64,000 bases of DNA from Aureliella sp046290675 (GTDB lineage Bacteria > Planctomycetota > Planctomycetia > Pirellulales > Pirellulaceae), in contig JBKAHA010000013.1 in NCBI GenBank assembly GCA_046290675.1, forward strand, positions 62,001-126,000, in the 5' to 3' direction. Within the stretch, counting starts at the first letter, position 1. Every line of letters starts with the position of its first letter. The position numbers and the translations under genes were made by a program. The notes beneath the pieces were generated by a model, which saw only the letters and a list, made by a program, of their open reading frames with translations, was not told where the DNA came from and did not search any database. This document shows, piece after piece, positions 46,169 through 55,513 of this stretch.

Positions 46169-46363
46169 TCGGCTGCGGACCGCGAATCTCGCGATGACCG
46201 TTTTGCGGTGCTGAACTATAATTTGGCTGATAGGGTGATCTGCAGATCCGATCTTTTGCTGCAGAGGCGACGTAAAAAGAGGATGACCTGTTCGGGCGTT
46301 CAAGATATTTTGCTCTAAGACACCGGTCTTCCTTCGACAAGAAAGCGATTTAAAGCTTCGAGT

Positions 46364-48178
46364 ATGTTTGGTCCAATTCTCACCCGCGAATGGCTCGTTG
46401 CACCTCGCAAGATTCGGTTCTATGCCCAACGTGTCGTATTCGTCCTCGCTTTATTCAGTTTAGTCTGCACGGCCTGGGCACTTCTGGCGGGTATTCAACA
46501 AGTTCGCAATGTGGGAGACCTCTCTCGATTTGGCGCTCTCGTGTTTCAAATCGTCGCGCCCCTCCAACTCATCATTGTCATGTTTCTGTCGGCTGTCGCC
46601 GCAGCAAGCAATGTCAGTCAGGAAAAAGATAAACGCACGTTGATCTTGCTTCTGCTTACAAGGCTTGCCAGTTGGCAGATTGTCCTGGGAAAACTCACAT
46701 CCTGCCTAGTTAGCATCTACTCGCTCATTTTCGCAGCTCTGCCTTTGCTGCTGCTACTCGCCATTCTCGGCGGGGTGGGAATCAGTCAAGTCTTTCTGGC
46801 GACCGCAATCGTGCTGGTCACCACAACGTGGTGCGGTGCTCTGGCAAACGTCGTCGCATTCTGGCGCGAAAAGACCTTCCAAACCCTAGCAATCACGATG
46901 ATCACAATCGTAGGCTGGCTGGTGCTCTGCGAGGCGATTCAAGCCGGGGCGATTTCCGCGATTGATCCCAAGTGGGCTGAACTACTCAGCCCGATCCGTG
47001 CGATGTGGAGCGTGTGCCAACCGATTCCCGCCACGTCTTGGCTACCCCTGCCAGGTGGGATCCCAGCCGCACACTGTCTTCTTGGAATGGTGACATCGGT
47101 GGTGTTTTGCTCAGTCGCGATTCTACGACTCCGAGTTTGGAATCCCTCTAGACAACTTCGCCCACAAGCTCCCGAACCTGACGAGACATATGACCAAATT
47201 GGGACGGGTGATGCTGCGAAATCAACAGCTACGGCACCGGTAACTAAGCAACGCACTTGGAAAGTGCGAGCACCTCGCAAGATGTGGAACAACCCGGTTC
47301 TTTGGCGGGAGATGTGCACTTGGGCTTACGGACGTAAGCTCATGTTCATTCGGCTTGGGTATCTCGCTCTCTTCGCGGCCGCAGTGGCTGGCGTTTACTG
47401 GACGATTTCGTCTGGAGTCGCCCTACGTCAGAGCCGCCTGGCGGACGAGCTGATTCCCGTCACGGCTCGCATCCTGACACCCTTCTTTGCCATTTCGTTT
47501 GTCATGATCAACGCGTTGGCCGTAAACTCCATCACCAACGAACGCGACGGGCAAGCGTTGGACCTGCTCTTGGCAACTCAGATCACACCTCCTCAATTCC
47601 TGATTGGTAAGCTTGCAGGAGTCTTGTACGTGACCAAAGAGATGGTGATCTTGCCACTTTTGCTAACCGCCTATCTTTGGTACCAGGGAGGGCTTACCAC
47701 TGAGAATTTGGTCTTTGTGGTCGGCGGTCTCATTGTGATGGACATTTTCTCCGCGATGCTCGGAATCCATTGTGGGATGATTTATTCGCAATCACGCACT
47801 GCAATTGGGACCAGCCTTGGAACCCTCTTCTTCTTGTTCCTGGGGATTGCAACTTGCATGTTGATTATGATGAGCTTCCGTGGTTCCTTCGCACGCCAGT
47901 TGCCTCCGTTCCTAGCAATCATCCTGGGCGGTGGCACCGGGCTCTACGTCGCCATGGGAAGCCGTAATCCGAGTCCTGCTATTGCGTTGGCCGCTTTTGG
48001 TTTGCCATTTCTCACGTTCTTCGCAATCACGAGCTTCATCCTTCGAAATCAAGAACTGACTGTTTTCTCTGTCGTTGTCGCCGCCTATGGATTCGCAACA
48101 CTGGCCATGGTTGTACCCGCTCTCAGCGAGTTTGATTTCGCCATGGGAAAATCGAGGTCGCAAGATGACGATGGTTAA
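46364..48178 (+). CDS. ABC-2-type transporter permease
   Basis: A 604-residue membrane protein with about twelve hydrophobic helices. It opens MFGPILTREWLVAPRKIRFYAQ, a typical start for planctomycete ABC-2 permeases, and has SQEKDKRTLILLLLTRLASWQIVLGKL and later TNERDGQALDLLLATQITPPQFLIGKLAG. These two parallel E-R/K-D-x-x-x-L-LLL-T motifs show an internal duplication. No ATP-binding subunit is adjacent, so it must pair with one encoded elsewhere. Substrate unknown. Confidence 0.82.
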   Translation: MFGPILTREWLVAPRKIRFYAQRVVFVLALFSLVCTAWALLAGIQQVRNVGDLSRFGALVFQIVAPLQLIIVMFLSAVAAASNVSQEKDKRTLILLLLTRLASWQIVLGKLTSCLVSIYSLIFAALPLLLLLAILGGVGISQVFLATAIVLVTTTWCGALANVVAFWREKTFQTLAITMITIVGWLVLCEAIQAGAISAIDPKWAELLSPIRAMWSVCQPIPATSWLPLPGGIPAAHCLLGMVTSVVFCSVAILRLRVWNPSRQLRPQAPEPDETYDQIGTGDAAKSTATAPVTKQRTWKVRAPRKMWNNPVLWREMCTWAYGRKLMFIRLGYLALFAAAVAGVYWTISSGVALRQSRLADELIPVTARILTPFFAISFVMINALAVNSITNERDGQALDLLLATQITPPQFLIGKLAGVLYVTKEMVILPLLLTAYLWYQGGLTTENLVFVVGGLIVMDIFSAMLGIHCGMIYSQSRTAIGTSLGTLFFLFLGIATCMLIMMSFRGSFARQLPPFLAIILGGGTGLYVAMGSRNPSPAIALAAFGLPFLTFFAITSFILRNQELTVFSVVVAAYGFATLAMVVPALSEFDFAMGKSRSQDDDG

Positions 48179-48273
48179 GTCGAGTCCTACACCGAGTCTG
48201 CCAAGATAGCGCCCCAACCTGAGATCACTGGCCTACATCGCCGATTACGAAGCAATCGAAAGGACCTCTCCGA

Positions 48274-49518
48274 GTGACGGAGCTTATCGGCTACCTTCCA
48301 GGCCTAGCATCGTTGCTTGCCATTAGCGGTTTCTTTTCTGGTAGCGAAGCTGCCTTCTTTTCGTTGACTCCAACTCAACGAGCGCAACTCGGCTCGAATA
48401 GCACCTCTGACCGCCTAGCTTCGCGATTAATTGCGCAGTCTGAACAACTGCTGATGGGAATCCTGTTCTGGAATCTTGCCATCAATATCAGCTACTTCTC
48501 GGTAGTCTCAAAGGCATCGATGGCCAGTAACGAAAGCGGAGCTGCTATCGTCACAGTTGGATCCTTGTTGGCGATCATCCTCTGCGGCGAGTTCCTTCCA
48601 AAGTCGATCGCAGTCATGTATCCGCTCACGGTGGTTCGCCTCACCGTGTTTCCGCTCTCTCTCGCACTGCGTCTCGTCAGTCCAATCTTGCCTGTGGTCC
48701 GATTGATCAACGAGGCTTCACGTCGACTTCTTTGGCCTGGTTTCAAATCCGAGCCCTATTTGGATGTCACCGATTTGGATCGCGCCGTCGCGATCTCAGT
48801 TGAAGACGCCCACCTCTTCCAACAAGAGAGCGAAGTACTCCGAAATGTAATCCAGCTGAGCGAGATCCGCGTCGAAGAGTGGATGCGCCCACGGACTCAA
48901 TATCGGGCTTTCCGACCTCCCGTTCATCTGTCTCACCTTGCTGGCGAAAGAACTCCCAGTGGCTATATGCTCGTCACCGACCCGGGAGGACACGACGTGG
49001 AGTCGGTCATTGATCTTTCTGCCATCAAGCCAGAGCAGACCGAAGACACCGCCAGCCTGCTGCAACCGCTAGTCGTGGTTCCCTGGTGTGCGTCCGTGGC
49101 CGATGCGTTTGCGGAACTCAAATCACGAGAGTTGCGCGTCGCAGTCGTAGTCAATGAGTTCGGCGACTCAATCGGTGTCCTGACCTGGGAAGACATCGTC
49201 GAAGCGATCTTACAACCGCGTCAGTCCAGTTCACAGAAGGCGTTAGCGAAAGCCGAAATCGTTGAAGAATCACCGGGTGTGTGGCTCGCAACAGGAATGA
49301 CGAAATTGCGTCGACTCGAGCGGATCCTCGGGCGTCACGTGAAAACACCAGGACTCACCGTGGCCGGAGCCTTGCAAGAGCACTTGCACCGCCTGGCCGA
49401 GGTGGGTGACGTTTGCCGGCTTGGCGATCTCGAGTTCCGCGTTCTTGAAGCCGACCTGCGCGGTGAACTCATGGTGCGAATATCGATTCACTCTGCCGAA
49501 GAACGGGAGTCGCCATGA
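48274..49518 (+). CDS. CNNM/CorC-type DUF21 transporter with CBS domains (first copy)
   Basis: A 414-residue protein with a DUF21 membrane domain (SGFFSGSEAAFFSLTPTQRAQL at the start, then three to four helices), two CBS regions including VVVNEFGDSIGVLTWEDIVEAIL, and a C-terminal CorC_HlyC domain (GVWLATGMTKLRRLERILGRHV...AEVGDVCRLGDLEFRVLEAD). The family is linked to magnesium or other cation transport. The start is a GTG at 48274. Its stop overlaps the start of a second DUF21 gene (ATGA). Confidence 0.9.
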   Translation: MTELIGYLPGLASLLAISGFFSGSEAAFFSLTPTQRAQLGSNSTSDRLASRLIAQSEQLLMGILFWNLAINISYFSVVSKASMASNESGAAIVTVGSLLAIILCGEFLPKSIAVMYPLTVVRLTVFPLSLALRLVSPILPVVRLINEASRRLLWPGFKSEPYLDVTDLDRAVAISVEDAHLFQQESEVLRNVIQLSEIRVEEWMRPRTQYRAFRPPVHLSHLAGERTPSGYMLVTDPGGHDVESVIDLSAIKPEQTEDTASLLQPLVVVPWCASVADAFAELKSRELRVAVVVNEFGDSIGVLTWEDIVEAILQPRQSSSQKALAKAEIVEESPGVWLATGMTKLRRLERILGRHVKTPGLTVAGALQEHLHRLAEVGDVCRLGDLEFRVLEADLRGELMVRISIHSAEERESP

Positions 49519-50504
49519 TCGCCTTTTTGATCCTGATCGCAGGCATCTCTCTGAGTGCATTCTTCAGCGGAAGTGAAACTGGTTTCTACCGGGTGACTCG
49601 CGTTCGATTGTTGATGGATTCTAAATCGGGACGACGCGCGGCCAAATTCCTTCTGTGGCTCGTTGGCAAACCATCGTTGGTCGTCGCCACCGTCCTCATC
49701 GGAAATAACGTTGCCAACTACCTCGTTTCACTCGGGCTCGTACTGGCCAGTCAATCGATACTTGGCAGTTGGAGCGAGTCTGTCCAAGTGATGCTGCCGG
49801 TCCTCGCGACTCCGTTCCTGTTCATCTATGGCGAGCTCCTTCCCAAATACCTCTACTACAACGCGCCTTATGCGCTTTCCATGCGTGGTGCTCCGTTCAT
49901 GTTGCTTTGCACGCTCGGCTTTCTACCCCTGTCGGGCATCATTGTTGCGGCAGAGAGATTGTGGCGTCTCGTATTTGGGACTGACAACGATCAATCCAAA
50001 TTCGAGCTCGAACGCAAGGAACTACAACGAGTATTGCTCGAGGGCCACGAAGTCGGCGTGTTAGCCCCGGCCCAGCGTGACCTAGCACAGAACCTATTCA
50101 CCTTTGGACCTCGCCCCGTACGTCAATTTGCGATCCCAATCCGAGCATTGCCTATCGTCGATCCCGATTTGGAACGCACTCAAGCTCTCGAAGCCTGCAA
50201 GCGAACCAAACAAAAATTCGTCGGAGTTCGCATTGCTCCCCCAAAAGGATCATCGGACACAGCAACGCGCCGCACGCCTGAAAGGCTAGATGGATGCTTC
50301 TTGGTTTCAGATCTCGTCCTGTTTTCCGAGATGCAGCCTGAGATTCTGCCGGTGTTGACCGTTCCGGCTGATCAATCCTCGATCGAAGTCTTAGCTCAGC
50401 TCCAATCTGCCGGCTGTCCGATGGCTCAACTTGAGGATGCGAAAAAGAATGTTATCGGCGTTGTACTCAGAGAACGTCTCACGATGCAACTCGCTTCGAG
50501 CTGA
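49515..50504 (+). CDS. CNNM/CorC-type DUF21 protein lacking the C-terminal domain (second copy)
   Basis: A 329-residue paralogue of the preceding gene with the same DUF21 opening (SLSAFFSGSETGFYRVTRVRLLMDSKSGRRAA), the GNNVANYLVSLG and GELLPKYLYYNAPYA motifs, and one degenerate CBS-like pair at the end. It ends about 80 residues earlier and has no CorC_HlyC domain. The four-base overlap with the first copy and the complementary domain loss suggest the two proteins work as a heteromer. Confidence 0.9.
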   Translation: MIAFLILIAGISLSAFFSGSETGFYRVTRVRLLMDSKSGRRAAKFLLWLVGKPSLVVATVLIGNNVANYLVSLGLVLASQSILGSWSESVQVMLPVLATPFLFIYGELLPKYLYYNAPYALSMRGAPFMLLCTLGFLPLSGIIVAAERLWRLVFGTDNDQSKFELERKELQRVLLEGHEVGVLAPAQRDLAQNLFTFGPRPVRQFAIPIRALPIVDPDLERTQALEACKRTKQKFVGVRIAPPKGSSDTATRRTPERLDGCFLVSDLVLFSEMQPEILPVLTVPADQSSIEVLAQLQSAGCPMAQLEDAKKNVIGVVLRERLTMQLASS

Positions 50505-50539
50505 TTTCCCAAGGAGACTCTGGGAGTTCCTCACGCCAC

Positions 50540-50572
50540 CTAAGAAGAAAGCCATCTCCTGAGGAGATGGCT
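50540..50572 (-). terminator. Strong hairpin terminator
   Basis: AGCCATCTCC-TGA-GGAGATGGCT (50550-50572) is a perfect 10-bp stem with a 3-base loop between convergent genes. On the minus strand it is followed by a T-rich stretch (TTCTTCTTA), which fits an intrinsic terminator for the small gene at 50651. It could also stop the plus-strand DUF21 operon. Confidence 0.7.
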
Positions 50573-50650
50573 GGGCACAATGTGTTGTTATGAAGGTGGT
50601 CAGCTCTGGACGACTCAAGATCCAGTTCGGGGCCGAGCTTAGTGGTGCGG

Positions 50651-50908
50651 TTAGACGGCGTACTCTGGCTCGTGCTGTTTCGCGTACCCAAGGTCTTGAA
50701 TCACGTTCAACATCTCTTCAAATGTGATGTAACGCCGGCAATTTTTGATTTTATAACTGTCGATTGCTTCTGCTAATTCTCTAGCATCGGGAGAAAGGCT
50801 GTTATGTGAGTTGGTGAACTGCCGCCGTTCAACTCCTGGTCCTGCGCCGCCTGAAGAGCGGCGATCAACAAACCCGGGATGTTGATTTCCATCTTGAAAT
50901 GTTGTCAT
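50651..50908 (-). CDS. Small unknown protein
   Basis: The start at 50908 is decided by GGAGG 7-8 bases upstream of an ATG. The 85-residue product has a disordered N-terminal half and an ordered-looking C-terminal half: SPDARELAEAIDSYKIKNCRRYITFEEMLNVIQDLGYAK. From memory, similar ELAxAID-Y-K...R-x-x-T-x-EEML-x-VI-x-x-LGY modules occur in many planctomycete small proteins, function unknown. A strong terminator follows. It lies about 150 bases beyond the stop of the TPR lipoprotein gene. Confidence 0.78.
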   Translation of the reverse strand: MTTFQDGNQHPGFVDRRSSGGAGPGVERRQFTNSHNSLSPDARELAEAIDSYKIKNCRRYITFEEMLNVIQDLGYAKQHEPEYAV

Positions 50909-51055
50909 GAAGTGTCCTCCAAGATCGAACAAATAACCTTTTTCATTCGATGCTTCAGAACCTAGGAAAATGACGCGGCTTCCAAGTAATTTGCCAGCGC
51001 GAGACGAAAGTCTCTGGAACCGTACCTCGCGAATTGGGCGCAAGCAAATAATCCA

Positions 51056-52039
51056 TCACTTTTTAGGGGCAGTTCGCTGAGCCGCCGGGATTCCCTGTAG
51101 AAAGTGCTCATCGGACTGGAAGGAATCCCCAATTTGCCCCTGCAACCCCAACGCTCCAGGATCATTCGGATTGTTCCTCAGAACCATCCCCAACAGCAAT
51201 CTCGCCTCGCCAGAGTTGCCCGTCTTGTGCTGTTCGTGGGCTAGTCGCAACAAGAGCTCATTGTCCGCAGGGTCCGCACACATCGATGCTTGGCGTAAGC
51301 AATCTTGCGCGTCGGTGCCTTCACCAAGATCCGACAACGCCTGACCTTTGACCATCCAGGCTCGAGCCGGCAACGATTGAATCGTGTGTCCATCAGCCAA
51401 ATAGTCAATGGTCGCAAGGGCACGATGGGGCTTGCCAATCGACCGGTAAATTTCGGCGACTTGGATTCTGGCCGCAGAATTGTTCGAATCATGAGTCAGT
51501 GCTAGCTGATAGCAGTCCAGTGCGGCGTTGTATTCATCCTCACGAGTCTTTGGATCAACCTCCCTCCAAGCCCGAGCCTTGTGAACCGCCCCCTTCAAAG
51601 CCCAGGCCAATGAATGTTGCCGTTTTTGCCGGAGAACCATATCGGCTTGCTTAAGGGCTTCGTCCAAGTTGCCTGAAGCGAGGTGCATCTCGCCAAGCCT
51701 GACAAAAAAATCTGGGTTCTGCCCATCGAGCTCACCTGCTTTTGCCATGTGATCGATGGCTCGCTCGTGCTCGCCGCGTTGCCAGCAGACTTGGGCCATC
51801 CCCCAATGGGCACGCTCATCCGCCGCGCTGTGCTCTAACGCTTCGCCAAATAACGGCCCCGCCTCGCGGTAATTTTCTTGCTCTAACAGGCCTGCCCCAC
51901 GACGAGAAAGTTGTCTTGCCAGAGTCAGGTTGCGGGTGTGCCGATTTGTGCGCAGCGTTCGACACCCCCATTGCACGCTCATCAGCGCGAATAGACATAC
52001 GATCCAAGTCAGCCTTGTCCGAAAGTTTCGGAAGCTCAA
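51056..52039 (-). CDS. TPR-repeat lipoprotein
   Basis: A 327-residue protein with a short N-terminal hydrophobic signal ending in MSVQWGCRTL, where the Cys near residue 26 is a plausible lipid-attachment site. TPR helix pairs fill the rest: LLEQENYREAGPLFGEALEHSAADERAHWGMAQVCWQRG, FVRLGEMHLASGNLDEALKQADMVL, and IQVAEIYRSIGKPHRALATIDYL. The start is TTG; an ATG at 51982 would remove most of the signal. It is likely periplasmic, anchored to a membrane, and acts in protein-protein contacts. No catalytic domain. Confidence 0.83.
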   Translation of the reverse strand: MSFRNFRTRLTWIVCLFALMSVQWGCRTLRTNRHTRNLTLARQLSRRGAGLLEQENYREAGPLFGEALEHSAADERAHWGMAQVCWQRGEHERAIDHMAKAGELDGQNPDFFVRLGEMHLASGNLDEALKQADMVLRQKRQHSLAWALKGAVHKARAWREVDPKTREDEYNAALDCYQLALTHDSNNSAARIQVAEIYRSIGKPHRALATIDYLADGHTIQSLPARAWMVKGQALSDLGEGTDAQDCLRQASMCADPADNELLLRLAHEQHKTGNSGEARLLLGMVLRNNPNDPGALGLQGQIGDSFQSDEHFLQGIPAAQRTAPKK

Positions 52040-52315
52040 ATCGAGTTTCTTGTATCTTGGCGACTAGCACTTATGGCCGCGCATCGCTCGATGCGCAATA
52101 GACAACTCAAGTCCGGTGATATCAAATCACCCAGCTAGGTCAAAGAGCAACGCGCGGTGGTCGATGCGGATCCCTGTTCATTGTCACGTCGCCCCACAAG
52201 AATCTCGCGGAGACCTCGCCCATTCAACCTTAGATCCCTATGCTTGCATTAGTCGTGCTCGCGTAATCTTCCAAGTGCCCTCAATCGATCTCAGCGTTAG
52301 AAGAGCCTTCACCCA

Positions 52316-52747
52316 ATGCCCAAGACGTACCAAGAAAACGGCCTTAACATCCTGTTTCCCGACAACTGGAAACTAGATGAAGACAAAGACTCGCAGACCG
52401 TGACTTTTGAGAGTCCTGTCGGCGCCTTCCTCACTGTTACGCGGCTCACCGAATACGAACCGGGTAGCGCGATCGACCAAGTCAAAGCAGCGATGCGTGA
52501 AGAATACGATGAAATCGAAGAAGAGGCAGTTAGCATCGCCATTGGAGACGCCGAAATTAGCGGATACAGCCTCAAATGGGTCTACCTGGACCTGATCATC
52601 ACTTCCGTCCTCGTGCAGATCGAAAAAGAGAACGGGCAGTATCTCGTCCAGTATCAGGCGGAAGATCGCGATATGACTCAACTCGAAACTGTTTTTGAAG
52701 CAATGCTGCACTGCGTCGTTGCAAATGGCCCAAGCCTGTCTGAATGA
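52316..52747 (+). CDS. Small cytoplasmic protein of unknown function
   Basis: A 143-residue acidic protein with alternating beta-type segments (GLNILFPDNWKLDEDKDSQTVTFES, GAFLTVTRL, YSLKWVYLDLIITSVLVQIEKENG, QYLVQYQAEDRD) and a helix between (AIDQVKAAMREEYDEIEEEA). The pattern resembles a DUF1795/PsbP-like or DcrB-like fold, in which similar one-domain proteins open with FP-x-x-W. The family is not certain and no active site is visible. It lies between unrelated genes. Confidence 0.65.
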   Translation: MPKTYQENGLNILFPDNWKLDEDKDSQTVTFESPVGAFLTVTRLTEYEPGSAIDQVKAAMREEYDEIEEEAVSIAIGDAEISGYSLKWVYLDLIITSVLVQIEKENGQYLVQYQAEDRDMTQLETVFEAMLHCVVANGPSLSE

Positions 52748-52787
52748 ATCATTGCAGCCAGCCATTCACTCGGCCGAACCTTCTTAC

Positions 52788-52823
52788 AAAAAAACCGGCT
52801 ATGGAAGTCCCCAGAGCCGGTTT
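52788..52823 (-). terminator. Intrinsic terminator downstream of hsp20
   Basis: On the minus strand AAACCGGCT (52815-52823, read backwards), a 14-base loop and AGCCGGTTT form a 9-bp stem, directly followed by a run of seven T. It is placed just beyond the hsp20 stop, where a transcript end is expected. Confidence 0.85.
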
Positions 52824-52852
52824 CGGATCAACACTTAAGAAGTAAAAGCAAC

Positions 52853-53323
52853 TTATTCGGCGGTGCGAATCTCGATCTGAGTTGGCTGCTTCTTTGCGAT
52901 TTTCGGTAACTTCACGGTCAGTAGACCGTGTCGATACTCTGCATCAATCTTCTCGAGATCGACATCAGTGGGAAGCGAAACCACGCGTTTGAAATCACCG
53001 CTCGTTCTCTCGATGCGATGATATTTTACGCCCTCTTTTTCGCTCGCAGCCGACCTTCTTCCCGAAACCGTCAGCTTGCCTTCGTGCAGCTCAATCTTGA
53101 CTTCATCTGGATTGACGCCTGGCAGATCGAGCGTCATGAAGAACGCCTCGTCTGTTTCTCCCACGTCCATGGATGGCACAAACTTTTCAGTGGCCCCAGG
53201 GCGAAGGATGGTTCCAACAGTCTTACCGAGAAGTGAATCGAATACACGCTCCATATCTTGCGACAGTTCGTCGAAAGGACCGTAATTATTTCGGTTGCAA
53301 TTTTGCCGTGTTGTCATGTTCAT
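52853..53323 (-). CDS. Small heat shock protein (Hsp20/alpha-crystallin family)
   Basis: A holdase chaperone of about 156 residues. It has an N-terminal region typical of bacterial Hsp20 (GPFDELSQDMERVFDSLLG), then the alpha-crystallin domain: VPSMDVGETDEAFFMTLDLPGVNPDEVKIELHEGKLTVSG, ERTSGDFKRVVSLPTDVDLEKIDAEYRHGLLTVKLPK, with the GLLTVxLPK signature and a C-terminal tail whose IEI can serve as the IxI dimer-contact motif. Starts at 53323 or 53317 are both possible; GGAG lies 3 or 9 bases upstream. A terminator lies just beyond its stop. Confidence 0.93.
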   Translation of the reverse strand: MNMTTRQNCNRNNYGPFDELSQDMERVFDSLLGKTVGTILRPGATEKFVPSMDVGETDEAFFMTLDLPGVNPDEVKIELHEGKLTVSGRRSAASEKEGVKYHRIERTSGDFKRVVSLPTDVDLEKIDAEYRHGLLTVKLPKIAKKQPTQIEIRTAE

Positions 53324-53504
53324 TGTCTCCCGTAGTGACAGAAAACTAACTGAGCCTCTTTCGCAAATCACTGCCAACTTGGCAGCGCCTCGCTCTGTTA
53401 CGACAGTGGAAGTTGCAAGCAGCGTGCCAAAACGAAATGCGGCCCAATAACTTGTCACCGATTCGTAAGAGCCCGTCGATTCCGTGGCATTGCGCTCGAT
53501 GGCG

Positions 53505-54083
53505 TTACCGTTCAATTCCACGTTTCCGAAGTAACTGAGCCAGGTAACTTAGAGGCTGAATTTCGCTCAGACCTAGGCGCTGCGCTAAGGCTTGAACCTG
53601 AATCTCTGCTGCTTCGATGCCTTTTGCCCCTTCCACCACCACCTCGACTTCAGCAAAAAGCCCAAGCTCATCGACTTGATCAATCGTAACCGTTTCTTCG
53701 GTAACGGCACCCGAATCAGGTCGGCGGTAGATCGCACGGACCTTCTTCACCTCTGGCAAGGGCTCGAAACCCAGTTGAACCAACATTTGCATCCACTGCG
53801 TTCGTTCTGCCAGCACGAGAGCGAGCTCGATTTCGTGGCGTACTTTCACCTGGCTGTCTAAGCGTTTGCCTTTGTAGGTGACCAGCAAGTCATCATTGAC
53901 GGTACGCAGCCGGAATGCCTCGTCCGTTTCACGAAAATCACGGCAGGGATGACGAAAGTATTGGTCGCTGTGTTTCTCGGTTCTTAAAAGTTCAAAACCT
54001 CCATCCAACAGCCGCCCTTGCGTCTCCGTATCGTGGAGAACGTACTTCTGTTCTACTTCCCAGTATTTTTTCGCTTCAGCCAT
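53505..54083 (-). CDS. CYTH-domain protein (class IV adenylate cyclase/thiamine triphosphatase-like)
   Basis: A 192-residue triphosphate tunnel enzyme. The ExExK signature is near the N-terminus (WEVEQKYVL) and the tunnel strands are rich in Glu, Lys and Arg: AFRLRTVNDDLLVTYKGKR, KVRHEIELAL, RAIYRRPDS, EETVTIDQVDELGLFAEVEVVVE. It could be a CyaB adenylate cyclase or an inorganic or thiamine triphosphatase; sequence alone does not settle which. It lies upstream of hsp20 on the same strand, with about 180 bases between. Confidence 0.88.
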   Translation of the reverse strand: MAEAKKYWEVEQKYVLHDTETQGRLLDGGFELLRTEKHSDQYFRHPCRDFRETDEAFRLRTVNDDLLVTYKGKRLDSQVKVRHEIELALVLAERTQWMQMLVQLGFEPLPEVKKVRAIYRRPDSGAVTEETVTIDQVDELGLFAEVEVVVEGAKGIEAAEIQVQALAQRLGLSEIQPLSYLAQLLRKRGIER

Positions 54084-54328
54084 CTGTCAGATCTTTCGTT
54101 GAGTTGTTGGAAGAGCGTTCTATTCAATCAATAGAGGCATGCAGTTGGTTTCTAAGGGAACCTGCAGTTAGTACTTACGTATTGCGAGAAGCCGTTCTAT
54201 GTTTGCTCTTGCCCGATAATCATTTGGAGGCACAGAGTCGCAAACGATGACCTCAGCCTACGCCTCAGCGAGATCATTTCTTCAAGGCACTCCTTCTATC
54301 CCTTGCTGACTTCGTTGGTGAATAGCCT

Positions 54329-55408
54329 ATGCACATGAATCGCCGAAAACTGGTTACCACGACTGCCGCGGCCGCGTCTGGCCTCATGGCGGCCCATCGG
54401 TCCGCCGTACCGGCTACAAAGCCAGGCAGATTGAAGTACTTGCAGATTGGTGTTGGCCATCCTCACGCGAATAAGATTTTGCAGTACTCCGCGTCAGAAT
54501 CATGGGAAGTCATCGGGATCGTTGAAGAGAATCCAGAGCTACGGCGACGCGCGGAAACATCAATACCCTATCAAAACTACAACTTCCTGAGCCTGGAAGA
54601 AGGTCTCAACACCCCAGGGCTAACCGCTGTCGGTATCGAAACGGAAATTCGCGATTTACTTCACTACGCCGAAATCGCAATAGACGCAGGTTTTCACATC
54701 CATCTTGATAAACCGGCCGGTACCGATTTCAATCGCTACCAGAAGATCCTACGGAAGGCCCACAGGAAGAATCTCGTTTCGCAGATGGGTTATATGTATC
54801 GATTCAACCCTGCGATACAGTTGCTTCACGAACTGATCGATGCAGGCGCTTTGGGGGAGATTTTTGAAACCCACGCCGTCATGTCGAAAGTAATCACGCC
54901 GGCTTCGCGGCAGATTCTTGACGAATTTGCAGGTGGTACCATGTTTGAATTGGGCGGTCACATCATCGATCTGACCATCGGTGTGCTCGGTAAACCGGAA
55001 ACGATCACCCCCTACCCTCGCCGAGTCATCGACGATTCCAACGATACACTAGTCGACAACATGCTTGCCGTTCTTGAATATCCCAAAGCCACGGCCACGG
55101 TTCGCGCAACCGGTGTCGAAGTGGAAGGTTTTTCCCGCCGCCATTTCGCTGTTTGTGGCACTGGCGGAACCGTGCACATTCAGCCGCTCGATCGCCCCTC
55201 AATCAAAGTCGCCCTTACCAACACAATGAAGCTTGGCGACCGAGTTTTCAAAAAGGGCCACACCGAAATCGATTTCGGTAGCTACCAACGCTATGCAGGA
55301 GATGTTGACGATTTTGCACAGACGATTCGTGGCGAGAAAGAGAACTCCTACCCATCCACCCACGATTTAGTTGTGCAGCAATCGCTACTCGCCGCCAGTG
55401 GAATGTGA
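54329..55408 (+). CDS. Gfo/Idh/MocA family oxidoreductase (second copy)
   Basis: A 359-residue NAD(P)-binding protein with a Tat-like leader (NRRKLVTTTAAAASGLMAA). The Rossmann region is degenerate at the glycine motif (LQIGVGHPHANKIL in place of GxGxxG), but the family signature survives as HIHLDKPAGTDFNRY (D-KP in place of E-KP). The substrate domain has GGTMFELGGHIIDLTIGVLG, with the His-x-x-Asp motif. It is shorter than the exported copy at 21616 and not a close relative. Sugar or inositol-type substrate likely, not determined. Confidence 0.9.
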   Translation: MHMNRRKLVTTTAAAASGLMAAHRSAVPATKPGRLKYLQIGVGHPHANKILQYSASESWEVIGIVEENPELRRRAETSIPYQNYNFLSLEEGLNTPGLTAVGIETEIRDLLHYAEIAIDAGFHIHLDKPAGTDFNRYQKILRKAHRKNLVSQMGYMYRFNPAIQLLHELIDAGALGEIFETHAVMSKVITPASRQILDEFAGGTMFELGGHIIDLTIGVLGKPETITPYPRRVIDDSNDTLVDNMLAVLEYPKATATVRATGVEVEGFSRRHFAVCGTGGTVHIQPLDRPSIKVALTNTMKLGDRVFKKGHTEIDFGSYQRYAGDVDDFAQTIRGEKENSYPSTHDLVVQQSLLAASGM

Positions 55409-55513
55409 TTCGACTATTTGTCTGATGCCAATCGGTTTCAAACCAGTCTCCGGCGTCCTTCCACTAATCCCTTGATCAACTAACTAACAAGAAACAACGT
55501 CCACGATCCAATT

